Source: CAVQJU01 sp963712905 (GTDB lineage: Bacteria; Acidobacteriota; Vicinamibacteria; Vicinamibacterales; CAVVIG01). From it: 64,000 bases of DNA. How positions within the stretch are numbered: the stretch's first letter is position 1; each line of letters opens with the position of its first letter. A program made the translations under genes and the position numbers. Below the pieces are notes generated by a model that saw only the letters and a program-made list of their open reading frames with translations, did not search any database and had not been told where the DNA came from. Below are positions 50,385-59,068 of this stretch, piece by piece. The stretch lies in NCBI GenBank assembly GCA_963712905.1, contig CAVQJU010000002.1, positions 1 to 64,000 of the forward strand, read 5' to 3'.

Positions 50385-52625
50385 TTATCGCGATCGCACC
50401 GGCTCGTTGGGCTTGAGGTGCTCAACCGTGAAGTCGAGCATCGTGCCGTACATGTGCCGGACGAGCGACGGGTCGGTCACGCCGTGGCGCGACCTCGGAT
50501 ACAGCATCAGGCTGAACGGCTTGCCCGCCTGCTGCAGCTCGTAGGCCAGCTGCATGGTGTTCTGCACGTGCACGTTGTCGTCGATCGCGCCGTGGATGAG
50601 GAACAGCGCGCCGTGGAGCCTGTCGGCGGCGAAACGCGGCGAGCTGTTGCGATAGCCCTCCGGGTTCTCTTTCGGCATGCCCATGTAGCGTTCCGTGTAG
50701 ACCGAGTCGTAGTTGCGCCAGTCGGATAGTGTGCCGCCGGCAATCCCCATCACGAAGCTCGTGCTGTGCGTGAGCGCGTAGGCGGTCATGAAGCCGCCGT
50801 AGCTCCACCCGTGAATGCCGATGCGTGATCCGTCCACGTAGCGCTGCTGCTTGAGCCAGCTGACTCCGTCCTCGATGTCGCGCAGCTCGAGCTCGCCGAG
50901 GTGCTTGAACGCGGGCCACGTGGACTCCAGCCCCTTACCGCTGGCCGTGCGGTTATCGCAGATCCACACGATGATGCCCTGCTGAGCCAGCAGCTGGTGA
51001 TACATGTTCTGGAGCTGCCAGACGTTCTTCACTTCCTGGCTGTGCGGGCCGCCGTACGTGAACTGGTAGACGGGATAGCGCTTCGACGGATCGAAGTCGG
51101 GCGGCTTGATCATCATGGCTTCCATGACGAAGCCGTCGCGCGTCTTCACCTGGACGAACTCGGGTTTCGAGAGCGTGTAACCGGCCAGCACGCTCACCCT
51201 GTTCTCGTGAAGCGTCCGAACGTCGCGGCCGTCGGCCCGGTGGAGCCTGACCTGCGTCGGCGTCGAGACGTCACTCCACCCGTCGATGAAGAAGCCGAAG
51301 CCCGGGCTGAACTCGGCGTGGTGCGTGCCGGCAGCCTTCGACAGACGCTCGAAGCCGCTGCCGTCGATCCTGACGCGGTACACGTCGCTTCCAATGGGGC
51401 TCCGCTCCGTGCCCGAGAAGTAGATCCAGCCGTCCTTCTCGTCCACACCGTGGAGCGTTCGCAGCTCCCACCGGCCGCTGGTCACCGGCTTCAGCAGCGA
51501 ACCGCCGGCGGTGTAGTGATACGCGTGCGTGAAGCCCGACCGGCCGCTGAGCCAGAGAAACGATCCGTCAGCCAGCCACGTCGGCGTCCTCGTGTCTTCG
51601 GAGTTGATCCAGTAGGGGCTCGTCTCGCGGAACAGAGTCGTCGTCGTCGCCGCATCAGCGGCGACGTTGGAAACGACATTGAGGTCGAGCCACGACTGCG
51701 TGCGGTTCTGCACCTCGTAGACCAGCCGGCCTGCGGGATTCCAGGCGACGCGGACGATCAGGAAGTCCGCGCCGGCGTACTTCGACGTGTCGATCCAGGT
51801 CACTTTGGAGGGACCTCCGGCGGCGGCCGGCGCAACCCCGAGCTTCACGGTAGGGTTGGGATCGCCGGCCCGCGGGTATTGCCACGTTTCGACGCGCGGG
51901 TCGTAGGTGATGTCGTCCAGCGTGATGTAGGTCGACACGGGCCCGTCGTCGATGCGGAGAAACGCCAAGGCGGACGAATCCGGGCTCCACCAGTACGCGC
52001 GCCGCTCGCCGCGGCCGTAGATCTCCTCCTCGTACACCCAGTCCAGCTTGCCGTTCAGGATGCGCTCAGCTCCGTCGGTCGTCAGCGCCGTCTCCCGCAG
52101 CGTCGCCGTGTCGACGACGAACAGGTTGTTGTGGCGGACGAAGGCCACTTTCGAGCTGTCCGGGCTGAACGTCGGCTCGTCCTCGTCGCCCGCCGCCGTG
52201 GTGAGCCGGGATGCGCGGTTGGCGGCCAGGTCGCAGAGGTACAGATCGTCGGCGAGTGTGACGATGGCTTTGGTGTAGTCGCTGTTGAACACGAGGTCGG
52301 GCGAGCGCAGGAGCCGTTGCGCATCCGCGGCCGCGACGCCTGGCAGTGCCGCCGACATTTTCCCCACGTCGAACAGCGCCACGCTCGAGCCTGATGCGGC
52401 CTCGACGTTCATCCAGTCCACGATTCCCCGATTGCCGGCAGCGGGCCGCGGCCACGCGTAGTGGGACGCGTCGATCCAGGCAAAGGCCGGCGCGGGCTCG
52501 CCGCTGAAGTTCACGTGCGTTGCGGGGCTGTAGATGTCGTCGAGAGTGAGCGCCTTTCTCTGGGCCAGAGCCGGCGCAGGAAGAAGGCAGCCAAGGATGA
52601 ATAGGCCACAGAGCCACAGAGGCAC
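50385..52625 (-). CDS. Dipeptidyl peptidase IV family serine peptidase (S9B)
   Basis: About 747 residues. Signal peptide 'LFILGCLLPAPALAQRKA', N-terminal DPP IV beta-propeller (residues ~50-480; 'YTKAIVTLADDLYLCDLAANR', 'GKLDWVYEEEIYGRGERRAYWWSPD'; the Glu pair that recognises the peptide N-terminus is in 'VYEEEIYG'), then the alpha/beta-hydrolase domain. Catalytic Ser is in 'GIHGWSYGGFM', Asp in 'IHGAIDDNVH', His in 'YPRSRHGV'. It cleaves X-Pro/X-Ala dipeptides, probably in the periplasm. The best start is GTG 52625, whose codons (VPLWLCG) lie inside the CACAGAG array at 52604-52740; no ATG is available near the signal peptide. Confidence 0.9.
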   Translation of the reverse strand: MPLWLCGLFILGCLLPAPALAQRKALTLDDIYSPATHVNFSGEPAPAFAWIDASHYAWPRPAAGNRGIVDWMNVEAASGSSVALFDVGKMSAALPGVAAADAQRLLRSPDLVFNSDYTKAIVTLADDLYLCDLAANRASRLTTAAGDEDEPTFSPDSSKVAFVRHNNLFVVDTATLRETALTTDGAERILNGKLDWVYEEEIYGRGERRAYWWSPDSSALAFLRIDDGPVSTYITLDDITYDPRVETWQYPRAGDPNPTVKLGVAPAAAGGPSKVTWIDTSKYAGADFLIVRVAWNPAGRLVYEVQNRTQSWLDLNVVSNVAADAATTTTLFRETSPYWINSEDTRTPTWLADGSFLWLSGRSGFTHAYHYTAGGSLLKPVTSGRWELRTLHGVDEKDGWIYFSGTERSPIGSDVYRVRIDGSGFERLSKAAGTHHAEFSPGFGFFIDGWSDVSTPTQVRLHRADGRDVRTLHENRVSVLAGYTLSKPEFVQVKTRDGFVMEAMMIKPPDFDPSKRYPVYQFTYGGPHSQEVKNVWQLQNMYHQLLAQQGIIVWICDNRTASGKGLESTWPAFKHLGELELRDIEDGVSWLKQQRYVDGSRIGIHGWSYGGFMTAYALTHSTSFVMGIAGGTLSDWRNYDSVYTERYMGMPKENPEGYRNSSPRFAADRLHGALFLIHGAIDDNVHVQNTMQLAYELQQAGKPFSLMLYPRSRHGVTDPSLVRHMYGTMLDFTVEHLKPNEPVRSR

Positions 52626-52740
52626 GGAGGATTCGACGCGGCCGGCCTGCGGAGCAGGCCCGGGCGACCTGCGCCGCCGCTGCGCGGCGCCGCGTCGAAT
52701 CTCCGTCATCAGCCTCCGTGTCTCCGTGACTCTGTGGCCA
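52604..52740. repeat. Extended CACAGAG palindrome overlapping the DPP IV 5' end (copy 6)
   Basis: GGCCACAGAGCCACAGAGGC at one end and CTCCGTGTCTCCGTGACTCTGTGGCC at the other. The stem continues inward through GATTCGACGCGGC / GCCGCGTCGAATC and a GC-rich centre. Total ~137 bp in the divergent gap between DPP IV and the beta-CASP nuclease. The arm nearest DPP IV is also coding sequence for its first residues. Confidence 0.85.
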
Positions 52741-52780
52741 ATCGTTCTTCTCATTGCCTCTTCGTTAGTATAGTCACCCT

Positions 52781-54172
52781 ATGGCGTCACTCACGTTTCT
52801 GGGCGCGGCGGGTACGGTCACCGGCTCGAAGTATCTGATCGATTTCGGCAGCCATCGCGTGCTGGTGGATTGCGGGCTGTTTCAGGGGCTCAAGGAGCTG
52901 CGGCAGCGGAACTGGGCGCCGTTTCCGATCGACGCCGCGCGCGTCGACGCCGTGGTGCTGACGCATGCGCACCTCGATCATTGCGGCTACCTCCCGCGGC
53001 TCGTCGCGCAGGGATTTCGCGGCCGGATTTTCTGCACGCCGGGCACGCGCGACCTGTGCTCGATCGTGCTGCCCGATTCGGCGCACCTCCAGGAAGAGGA
53101 AGCCCGCCACGCCAACAAGCACGGATACAGCCGTCATCAGCCCTCACTGCCGCTGTACACGCAGGCCGATGCCTCCCGGACTCTGACACAGCTGCAGCCG
53201 GTGGGCTACAACCGGCCCGTGCCCGTCGTTCCCGGCGTCGAAGTCGAGTTCGTGAACGCCGGCCATCTGCTCGGATCCGCCTTCGCCAGGATTCGCGTCG
53301 CCGGCCGGACGCTGCTGTTCGGCGGCGATCTGGGACGCTACAACAGGCCGGTTCTTCCGGATCCGCAGTCGCCGGACCGCGCGGACGCCCTCGATATCCT
53401 GCTCGTCGAGTCGACCTACGGCGACAGGACGCACGAGGCCGACGACAACGGCGAACACCTGGCCTCGATCGTCACCCGCGCGGCGCGCCGGGGCGGCAAG
53501 CTGATCATCCCGGCCTTCGCCATAGGCCGGATCGAAGAAGTGATCTACTGGCTGCGGCGCCTGGAGCAGGAGAAACGGATTCCCACGCTGCCGGTGTACG
53601 TCGACAGCCCGATGGCCGCCGCCGCGCTGGAGTTCTACAAGCAGCGCATGAACGAGCTCGACCCGGACCTCGGCGGCAGCTGGAAAGACGTCTGCGCGTT
53701 CTGCACGACGCGCCTGACGGTCGTGGAAACCTCCGAGCAATCGAAGGCCGTGACCGCGTCACACGAGCCTTCGATTGTCATCGCGGCGAGCGGGATGGCG
53801 ACGGGCGGGCGGGTGCTCCATCATCTGACGGCAACCCTGCCCGACGAGAAGAACACCGTCCTGTTCGTCGGCTATCAGGCCGCCGGCACGCGGGGGCGGT
53901 CCCTCGTTGACGGCATCCACCAGGTCAAGATGCTCGGCCGCGTCATCCCGGTCATGGCCACCATTGAACACGTGGACTCCATGTCGGCCCATGCCGACGC
54001 CAACGAGCTCATGCGATGGCTGTCTAACATCGTGCAAGTACCCAAAATGACGTACCTCGTCCATGGCGAGCCAACGGCCCTCCGCGTGCTGGCCGAAAGG
54101 ATTGCACGCGAGCGTTCCTGGCCGGTTCATATTGCGCAGCACCTGGAACGAGTCGACCTGGACCTGGGATAA
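52781..54172 (+). CDS. Metallo-beta-lactamase / beta-CASP RNA-processing nuclease
   Basis: 463 residues. 'MASLTFLGAAGTVTGSKYLI' start and metal motif 'LTHAHLDHCGYLPRLV' are standard. Further: 'NAGHLLGSAFARI', 'LLFGGDLGRY', 'VESTYGDRTHE', 'GGKLIIPAFAIGRIEEVIYWL', 'IVIAASGMATGGRVLHHL' and the C-terminal 'SMSAHADANELMRWL' and 'YLVHGEPTAL'. This is the stand-alone bacterial beta-CASP exonuclease/endonuclease group (YSH1/CPSF73-like) without KH domains, implicated in RNA maturation. ATG 52781 starts 40 bp from the upstream palindrome. Confidence 0.93.
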   Translation: MASLTFLGAAGTVTGSKYLIDFGSHRVLVDCGLFQGLKELRQRNWAPFPIDAARVDAVVLTHAHLDHCGYLPRLVAQGFRGRIFCTPGTRDLCSIVLPDSAHLQEEEARHANKHGYSRHQPSLPLYTQADASRTLTQLQPVGYNRPVPVVPGVEVEFVNAGHLLGSAFARIRVAGRTLLFGGDLGRYNRPVLPDPQSPDRADALDILLVESTYGDRTHEADDNGEHLASIVTRAARRGGKLIIPAFAIGRIEEVIYWLRRLEQEKRIPTLPVYVDSPMAAAALEFYKQRMNELDPDLGGSWKDVCAFCTTRLTVVETSEQSKAVTASHEPSIVIAASGMATGGRVLHHLTATLPDEKNTVLFVGYQAAGTRGRSLVDGIHQVKMLGRVIPVMATIEHVDSMSAHADANELMRWLSNIVQVPKMTYLVHGEPTALRVLAERIARERSWPVHIAQHLERVDLDLG

Positions 54173-54190
54173 GCTGGGAAGATGGCGCAC

Positions 54191-54243
54191 GCAGGGCGGC
54201 CCTTTCAGGGCCGCCAGGCGCGGGGCTGAAAGCCCCGCGCTAC
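54191..54243. repeat. GTAG-headed REP-type double hairpin (copy 2)
   Basis: GCAG + GGCGGCCCTTTCAGGGCCGCC + AGG + CGCGGGGCTGAAAGCCCCGCG + CTAC. Same two hairpin modules as at 48608-48659 in reversed order, between the beta-CASP gene and DPP III (same strand). The head tetranucleotide is GCAG on one side. Confidence 0.88.
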
Positions 54244-54256
54244 TCGCCAGAGACCA

Positions 54257-56284
54257 ATGTTGAAGAGGGTATTGGTGATCATGTCGATTGTGGGAAGTGC
54301 CGCCTGCGGAAGCGGTTCGTCTGACTACCAGGCGCCGGCCGTCCCTGCCGCGCCTGCCGACCGGAAATACCTCCTCGAACGCGTGGACGAGGCGGCCGTC
54401 GTGCAGATGTACGCGGATGGGTTCGCCGAGCTCTCGCTGAAAGAGAAGACGCTGGTGTGGCACCTGTATCAGGCCGCACTGGCCGGGCGCGACATCTTCT
54501 ACGACCAGCGGTACGCCCACAACCTGGAGATGCGCGATCTCCTCGAGGCCGTGCTGACCCACAAGGCCGGCATCGACCCGGCGACGCTGTCGGAGATCGA
54601 GCGATACACGAAGCTGTTCTGGATCAACAGCGGCCCGTTCAACAACCTGACCGCGCGCAAGTTCGTCCTGACGTGCACGCCCGACGCCTTCGCCGCCGCC
54701 GTGAAGGCGGCCGCCGGCGCCGGCGCGCAGCTGCCGCTCAAGAGCGGCGAGACGGTCGATCAGCTCGTCGCCCGCCTCCAGCCGATGTTCTTCGACCCGG
54801 CGGTCGATTCGATGATCACCAACAAGACGCCGCCGAAGGGCCAGGACATCCTCGCCTCGAGCGCCAACAACCTCTACGTCGGCCTGACGATGAGGGACCT
54901 CGAGGGGTACATGGAGGCCCACGCGCTCAACTCGCGCCTGGTCAAGCAGGGCGGCAAGATCGTCGAAGAGGTGTACCGCATCAACGGCCGGTACAGCGGC
55001 CAGATCACGGCCATCGTGGAACACCTCGAGGCGGCCATCCCGTTTGCGACCGAGCCGATGGGGAAAGCGCTGGCGGCGCTCGTGAAGTTCTACCGGACCG
55101 GCGAGAAGGCCGACCGCGAGGCGTACGACATCGCATGGGTCCAGGACAAGGCCTCGTCCGTGGACACGATCAACGGGTTCGTCGAGGTGTATCTCGACGC
55201 GCGCGGCATCAAGGGAGGATGGGAAGGCCTCGTCTTCTACGTGAACAAGGAGAAGACGTCCGAGATCCAGAAGATCGCCCAGAACGCGCAGTGGTTCGAG
55301 GACCACATGCCGTGGGACCCGAAATTCAGAAAACAAGGCGTCAAAGGCATCACCGCCAACGCCATCGACGTCGTCATCGAAACGGGCGATTCGGGGCCGA
55401 TCACGCCGGTCGGCATCAACCTGCCGAACGATCAGGGCATCCGCGAGCATTACGGCAGCAAGTCCGTGTCGCTGTCGAACGTCAGCGAGGCGTACGACAA
55501 GTCCACGCTGCCCGAGTTCCGGAGCGAGTTTTCGTGGACGCCGGAGGAAGCCGCGCGCGCTGCGAAGTGGAACGCCCTCGCCGGCGAGCTGACGACCAAC
55601 ATGCACGAGGTCATCGGGCACGCGTCCGGGAAGATTGAAGAGCGGCTGAACGGTAACCCGCAGTCCGTGCTCAAGGAACAGTACTCGGCCCTCGAGGAAG
55701 CGCGCGCGGATCTCGTCGCGCTCTACTTCCTGCCCGATCCGAAAATCGTGGAGATCGGTCTGCTGTCCCAGGCCGATCACGCCGAGGTGGTGCGCGCCGA
55801 GTACGAAGCGTATACGAGGAACGCGCTCGTGCAGCTGCGCCGGGTCAGGCAGGGGACGCAGATCGAAGAAGACCACATGCGGAACCGGCAGATGATCGTC
55901 GGCTGGCTGATGGCCAACACCAAGGCGATCGACGTCCGCACGCGCGACGGCAAGACGTACTACGTGATGAACGACCCGGTTGTGTTCCGCGAAGGCGTGG
56001 GCAGGCTCCTGAGCGAGGTTCAGCGGATCAAGGCGGAAGGCGACTACGCGGCCGCGAAGCAGCTGTTCGAGAAATACGGCGTGCACTTCGACCCGAAGCT
56101 CCGGGACGAGGTCGTGGCGCGCGTCGAGCGGCTGCACCTGCCGTCGTACAGCGGCTTCGTGATGCCGAAGCTCGACGCGATGCGCGAAGGCGATGCAATA
56201 AAGGACGTCAAGATTTCCTATCCCCAGGACCTGACGTCCCAGATGCTGGAGTACGCGGCCGCCACGCGGAGCCTTCGTCAGTAA
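54257..56284 (+). CDS. Dipeptidyl peptidase III family metallopeptidase (M49), lipoprotein
   Basis: 675 residues. Lipoprotein signal 'RVLVIMSIVGSAACGSGSS' (lipobox SAAC). The M49 zinc signature HExxGH appears as 'NMHEVIGHASGKIEERL' with the downstream Glu ligand in 'YSALEEARADLVALYFL' (EECRA-like). 'NLYVGLTMRDLEGYMEAHALNSRL' and 'AIPFATEPMGKALAALVKFY' are other conserved stretches. It removes dipeptides from peptide N-termini at the membrane. The next aminotransferase GTG follows within 5 bp, so co-transcription with the amino-acid enzyme, MalQ, DUF1015 and SerC is likely. Confidence 0.93.
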   Translation: MLKRVLVIMSIVGSAACGSGSSDYQAPAVPAAPADRKYLLERVDEAAVVQMYADGFAELSLKEKTLVWHLYQAALAGRDIFYDQRYAHNLEMRDLLEAVLTHKAGIDPATLSEIERYTKLFWINSGPFNNLTARKFVLTCTPDAFAAAVKAAAGAGAQLPLKSGETVDQLVARLQPMFFDPAVDSMITNKTPPKGQDILASSANNLYVGLTMRDLEGYMEAHALNSRLVKQGGKIVEEVYRINGRYSGQITAIVEHLEAAIPFATEPMGKALAALVKFYRTGEKADREAYDIAWVQDKASSVDTINGFVEVYLDARGIKGGWEGLVFYVNKEKTSEIQKIAQNAQWFEDHMPWDPKFRKQGVKGITANAIDVVIETGDSGPITPVGINLPNDQGIREHYGSKSVSLSNVSEAYDKSTLPEFRSEFSWTPEEAARAAKWNALAGELTTNMHEVIGHASGKIEERLNGNPQSVLKEQYSALEEARADLVALYFLPDPKIVEIGLLSQADHAEVVRAEYEAYTRNALVQLRRVRQGTQIEEDHMRNRQMIVGWLMANTKAIDVRTRDGKTYYVMNDPVVFREGVGRLLSEVQRIKAEGDYAAAKQLFEKYGVHFDPKLRDEVVARVERLHLPSYSGFVMPKLDAMREGDAIKDVKISYPQDLTSQMLEYAAATRSLRQ

Positions 56285-56288
56285 GGCG

Positions 56289-57494
56289 GTGGCGTTCTCC
56301 GCCCGCGTTCCCGCCGATCTCGGGTCCAACCGTCTGGCCCAGGCCGTTCAGCGGGCGCGCGCGGCCGGGCCGCTCGTCGACCTCACCGAGTCGAACCCCA
56401 CGCGCGCGGGCTTCGACTACCCAGGCGATCTGCTGGCGCCGCTGGCCCATCCACGCGGCCTCCTGTACGAGCCGAGCCCGTTCGGCCTGCCGGAGGCGAG
56501 GCGCGCCGTGGCCCGCGAGTACGAACGGCGGGGCATTGCGGTCAACCCGGGCCGTGTCGTGCTCTCGGCGAGCACGAGCGACGCGTACTCGCTGCTGTTC
56601 AAGCTCCTCGCCGGCGCGGGAGACGAGATCCTCGTGCCCCGGCCCAGCTACCCGCTGTTCGATCACCTGACGCGGCTGGACGAGGTGACGGCCGTGCCGT
56701 ACGACCTCGAATACCACGACCGATGGACGATCGACATGGCCAGCGTCGAGCGCGCGCTGACACCGCGGACCCGCGCGCTCCTGATCGTCAGCCCGAACAA
56801 CCCGACCGGGTCGTTCGTGAAGCGCGACGAGCTCGATCGCCTCGCCGCACTCTGTGCGCCGGCGGGCGTCGCCATCATCGCGGACGAGGTGTTTGGCGAC
56901 TACGAGCTCGAGCCCGGCGCGGCGGCCGCCGCTGGCCGCGTGCTCGACGAGGCGGGAGCCCGCACCCTGGCCATCAGCCTGGGCGGGTTGTCGAAGTCTG
57001 CCGGGCTGCCCCAGGTGAAGCTCGGGTGGATGGCGTTTGCCGGGCCGGACGCGCTCGTCCGCGAAGCGCTCCAGCGCCTGGAGCTTGTCTGCGATACCTA
57101 CCTGACGGTGTCCACGCCCGTCCAGGCCGCGGCCGCCGAGCTGATCGAACGCGCGGCGCCGGTTCGCGCGCAGATTCAGGCGCGCACCGCGGCCAACTAT
57201 CGGCGCCTCGTCGATCAGACGGCGAGCGTGCCGGCCTGCCGTGTGCTGCACGCCGAAGGCGGCTGGTACGGGGTCGTCCAGGTGCCGACCCTCGAGCCGG
57301 AGGAAGACCTCGCCGTGGCCCTTGTCGAGCGCGCCGGCGTGCTGGCGCACCCGGGATACTTCTTCGACTTTCCGCGCGAGTCGTTTCTGATTCTCAGCCT
57401 GCTCCCCGCCGAACGTGTGTTCGGCGACGGTGTCGACCGCATTCTTCGTCATGTCGAGCGTCACGTCGGGTCCCCAATCGACAGCCATGCGTGA
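56289..57494 (+). CDS. Class I/II aminotransferase
   Basis: 401 residues from GTG 56289, four bases after the DPP III stop. PLP fold type I: 'DLTESNPTRAGFDYPGDLL' at the N-terminus, 'VVLSASTSDAYSLLFKLLAG', 'LIVSPNNPTGSFVKRDEL' (Asn), 'IIADEVFGDYEL' (Asp), Schiff-base Lys in 'LGGLSKSAGLPQVKLGWM'. 'LTESNPT...FDYP' is typical of a group of unassigned bacterial aminotransferases. Substrate unknown. Its stop overlaps the malQ ATG by 8 bp (ATGCGTGA), so the genes are translationally coupled. Confidence 0.88.
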   Translation: MAFSARVPADLGSNRLAQAVQRARAAGPLVDLTESNPTRAGFDYPGDLLAPLAHPRGLLYEPSPFGLPEARRAVAREYERRGIAVNPGRVVLSASTSDAYSLLFKLLAGAGDEILVPRPSYPLFDHLTRLDEVTAVPYDLEYHDRWTIDMASVERALTPRTRALLIVSPNNPTGSFVKRDELDRLAALCAPAGVAIIADEVFGDYELEPGAAAAAGRVLDEAGARTLAISLGGLSKSAGLPQVKLGWMAFAGPDALVREALQRLELVCDTYLTVSTPVQAAAAELIERAAPVRAQIQARTAANYRRLVDQTASVPACRVLHAEGGWYGVVQVPTLEPEEDLAVALVERAGVLAHPGYFFDFPRESFLILSLLPAERVFGDGVDRILRHVERHVGSPIDSHA

Positions 57495-59061
57495 CGCGGC
57501 GGCGGGGCGGCGGGCCGGGCTGCTGATCCCGCTCTTTTCCTGTCCCGGGACCGCCAGCTGGGGCATCGGCGAGATCGGCGATCTTGCCGCGCTGACCGCG
57601 TGGCTGGCCGAGGGAGGCCAGAGGGCGCTCCAGCTGCTGCCGATCAACGAGATGGCGCCTCACGAACAATCCCCGTATTCGGCGATGAGCGCGATGGCGA
57701 TCGATCCGATTTACATCAGCCTGGCGTCCGTGCCGGACTTCGCCGGCGAATCATCGCTCTCGCCAGAGGATTCCGCGCGGCTGGCGCGCGTCCGGCAATC
57801 GCCCGGGATCGACTACGCAGGCGTCAGGCGGCTGAAGCGAACGGCGCTCCGGGCCGCCTGCGATCGGTTCGTCGCGGAGGAGCTGCACCGCGATTCCGAT
57901 CGCGCGAGGGCGTTTGCGGCGTTCCTGACCGAACAGGCCTGGTGGCTCGACGATTACGCGATCTTCAGGGCCGTGCACGACCGGCAGGACGGCCGCGAAT
58001 GGACCGAATGGCCCGAGCCGCTGCGCCGCCGCGATGCCGGAGCGCTCGCGGATGCCCGCCGCGAGCTCGCGGGCGAGGTGGTCTTCCATCAGTACCTGCA
58101 GTGGCTGGCGCACGATCAGTGGCAGAAGGCCCGGGCGCAGTCCCACGGCGTGGCCCTGCTGGGCGATCTGCCGTTCATGGTGGACGGCGACAGCGCCGAC
58201 GTCTGGGCCCGGCAGGATCAGTTCCGCCTCGACGCCTCCGTCGGCGCGCCGCCCGATGCGTTCAGCGCCACGGGCCAGAACTGGGGCATGCCGGTCTATC
58301 GCTGGGACATCATCGCGCACGATGATTTCAGGTGGCTGCGCGACCGCGGCAGGCGGAACGCCGAGCTCTTCGACGGCTTCCGCGTCGATCACCTCGTGGG
58401 CTTCTATCGGACGTATGGATGGCCCAGGGGAGACGGCGAGCCGTTCTTCACACCGTCCTTGGAACCCGATCAGATCGCGCTCGGCGAACGCGTCCTGACA
58501 GTCTTCCGCGAATCCGGGGCGCACGTCATCGCCGAGGATCTCGGCATCATCCCCGACTTCGTGCGCGCGTCGATGGCGCGGCTCGGCCTCCCGGGGTTTC
58601 GCGTGTTCAGGTGGGAACGCCACTGGCACAGCGAGGGACACCCGTTTCGCGACCCGTCCCAGTATCCCGCGCTGTCGGTCGCCGTCTCCGGGACGCACGA
58701 CACAGAACCGCTGGCGGACTGGTGGGAAAGCACGACCGCCGGGGAACGGCAGCAGATTTCCGCACTTCCGACCGCCGCGCGTACGACGCCCGATGTGTCG
58801 GTGCTGATGGCGGGCGTCTACGGACCGGCCGTGCGCGATGCCCTGCTCGAGATGCTGTTTGCGTCCGGTTCCGATTTGACCCTGCTGCCGGTGCAGGACG
58901 TGTTCGGCTGGCGCGATCGCATCAACGTGCCCGCGACCGTCACCGATCGCAACTGGACCTTCAGGCTGCCCTGGCCTGTCGATCGATTGCACGAGGTGCC
59001 GGAAGCCCGCGAGCGCCAGGCGTGCCTGCGTTCGTGGTCCGGGAAGCACGGACGCTTATAA
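57487..59061 (+). CDS. malQ: 4-alpha-glucanotransferase (MalQ, GH77)
   Basis: 524 residues from ATG 57487. GH77 landmarks: 'SWGIGEIGDLAALTAWLA', 'LPINEMAPHEQSPYSAMSAMAIDPIYISL' (in segments), 'LGDLPFMVDGDSADVWA', 'MPVYRWD', nucleophile Asp in 'GFRVDHLVGFYRTY', acid/base Glu in 'IAEDLGIIPDFV', third Asp in 'VSGTHDTEPLADWW'. It transfers maltodextrin segments in glycogen/maltose metabolism. The N-terminal maltodextrin-binding extension of E. coli MalQ is absent, as in many bacteria. No glg genes are near. Confidence 0.93.
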   Translation: MRDAAAGRRAGLLIPLFSCPGTASWGIGEIGDLAALTAWLAEGGQRALQLLPINEMAPHEQSPYSAMSAMAIDPIYISLASVPDFAGESSLSPEDSARLARVRQSPGIDYAGVRRLKRTALRAACDRFVAEELHRDSDRARAFAAFLTEQAWWLDDYAIFRAVHDRQDGREWTEWPEPLRRRDAGALADARRELAGEVVFHQYLQWLAHDQWQKARAQSHGVALLGDLPFMVDGDSADVWARQDQFRLDASVGAPPDAFSATGQNWGMPVYRWDIIAHDDFRWLRDRGRRNAELFDGFRVDHLVGFYRTYGWPRGDGEPFFTPSLEPDQIALGERVLTVFRESGAHVIAEDLGIIPDFVRASMARLGLPGFRVFRWERHWHSEGHPFRDPSQYPALSVAVSGTHDTEPLADWWESTTAGERQQISALPTAARTTPDVSVLMAGVYGPAVRDALLEMLFASGSDLTLLPVQDVFGWRDRINVPATVTDRNWTFRLPWPVDRLHEVPEARERQACLRSWSGKHGRL

Positions 59062-59068
59062 TCGAGAG

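Noticed and set aside
53759..56329. 856-residue open frame opposite DPP III
   Set aside because: Antisense shadow; the plus strand has the HExxGH zinc site and a lipoprotein signal.
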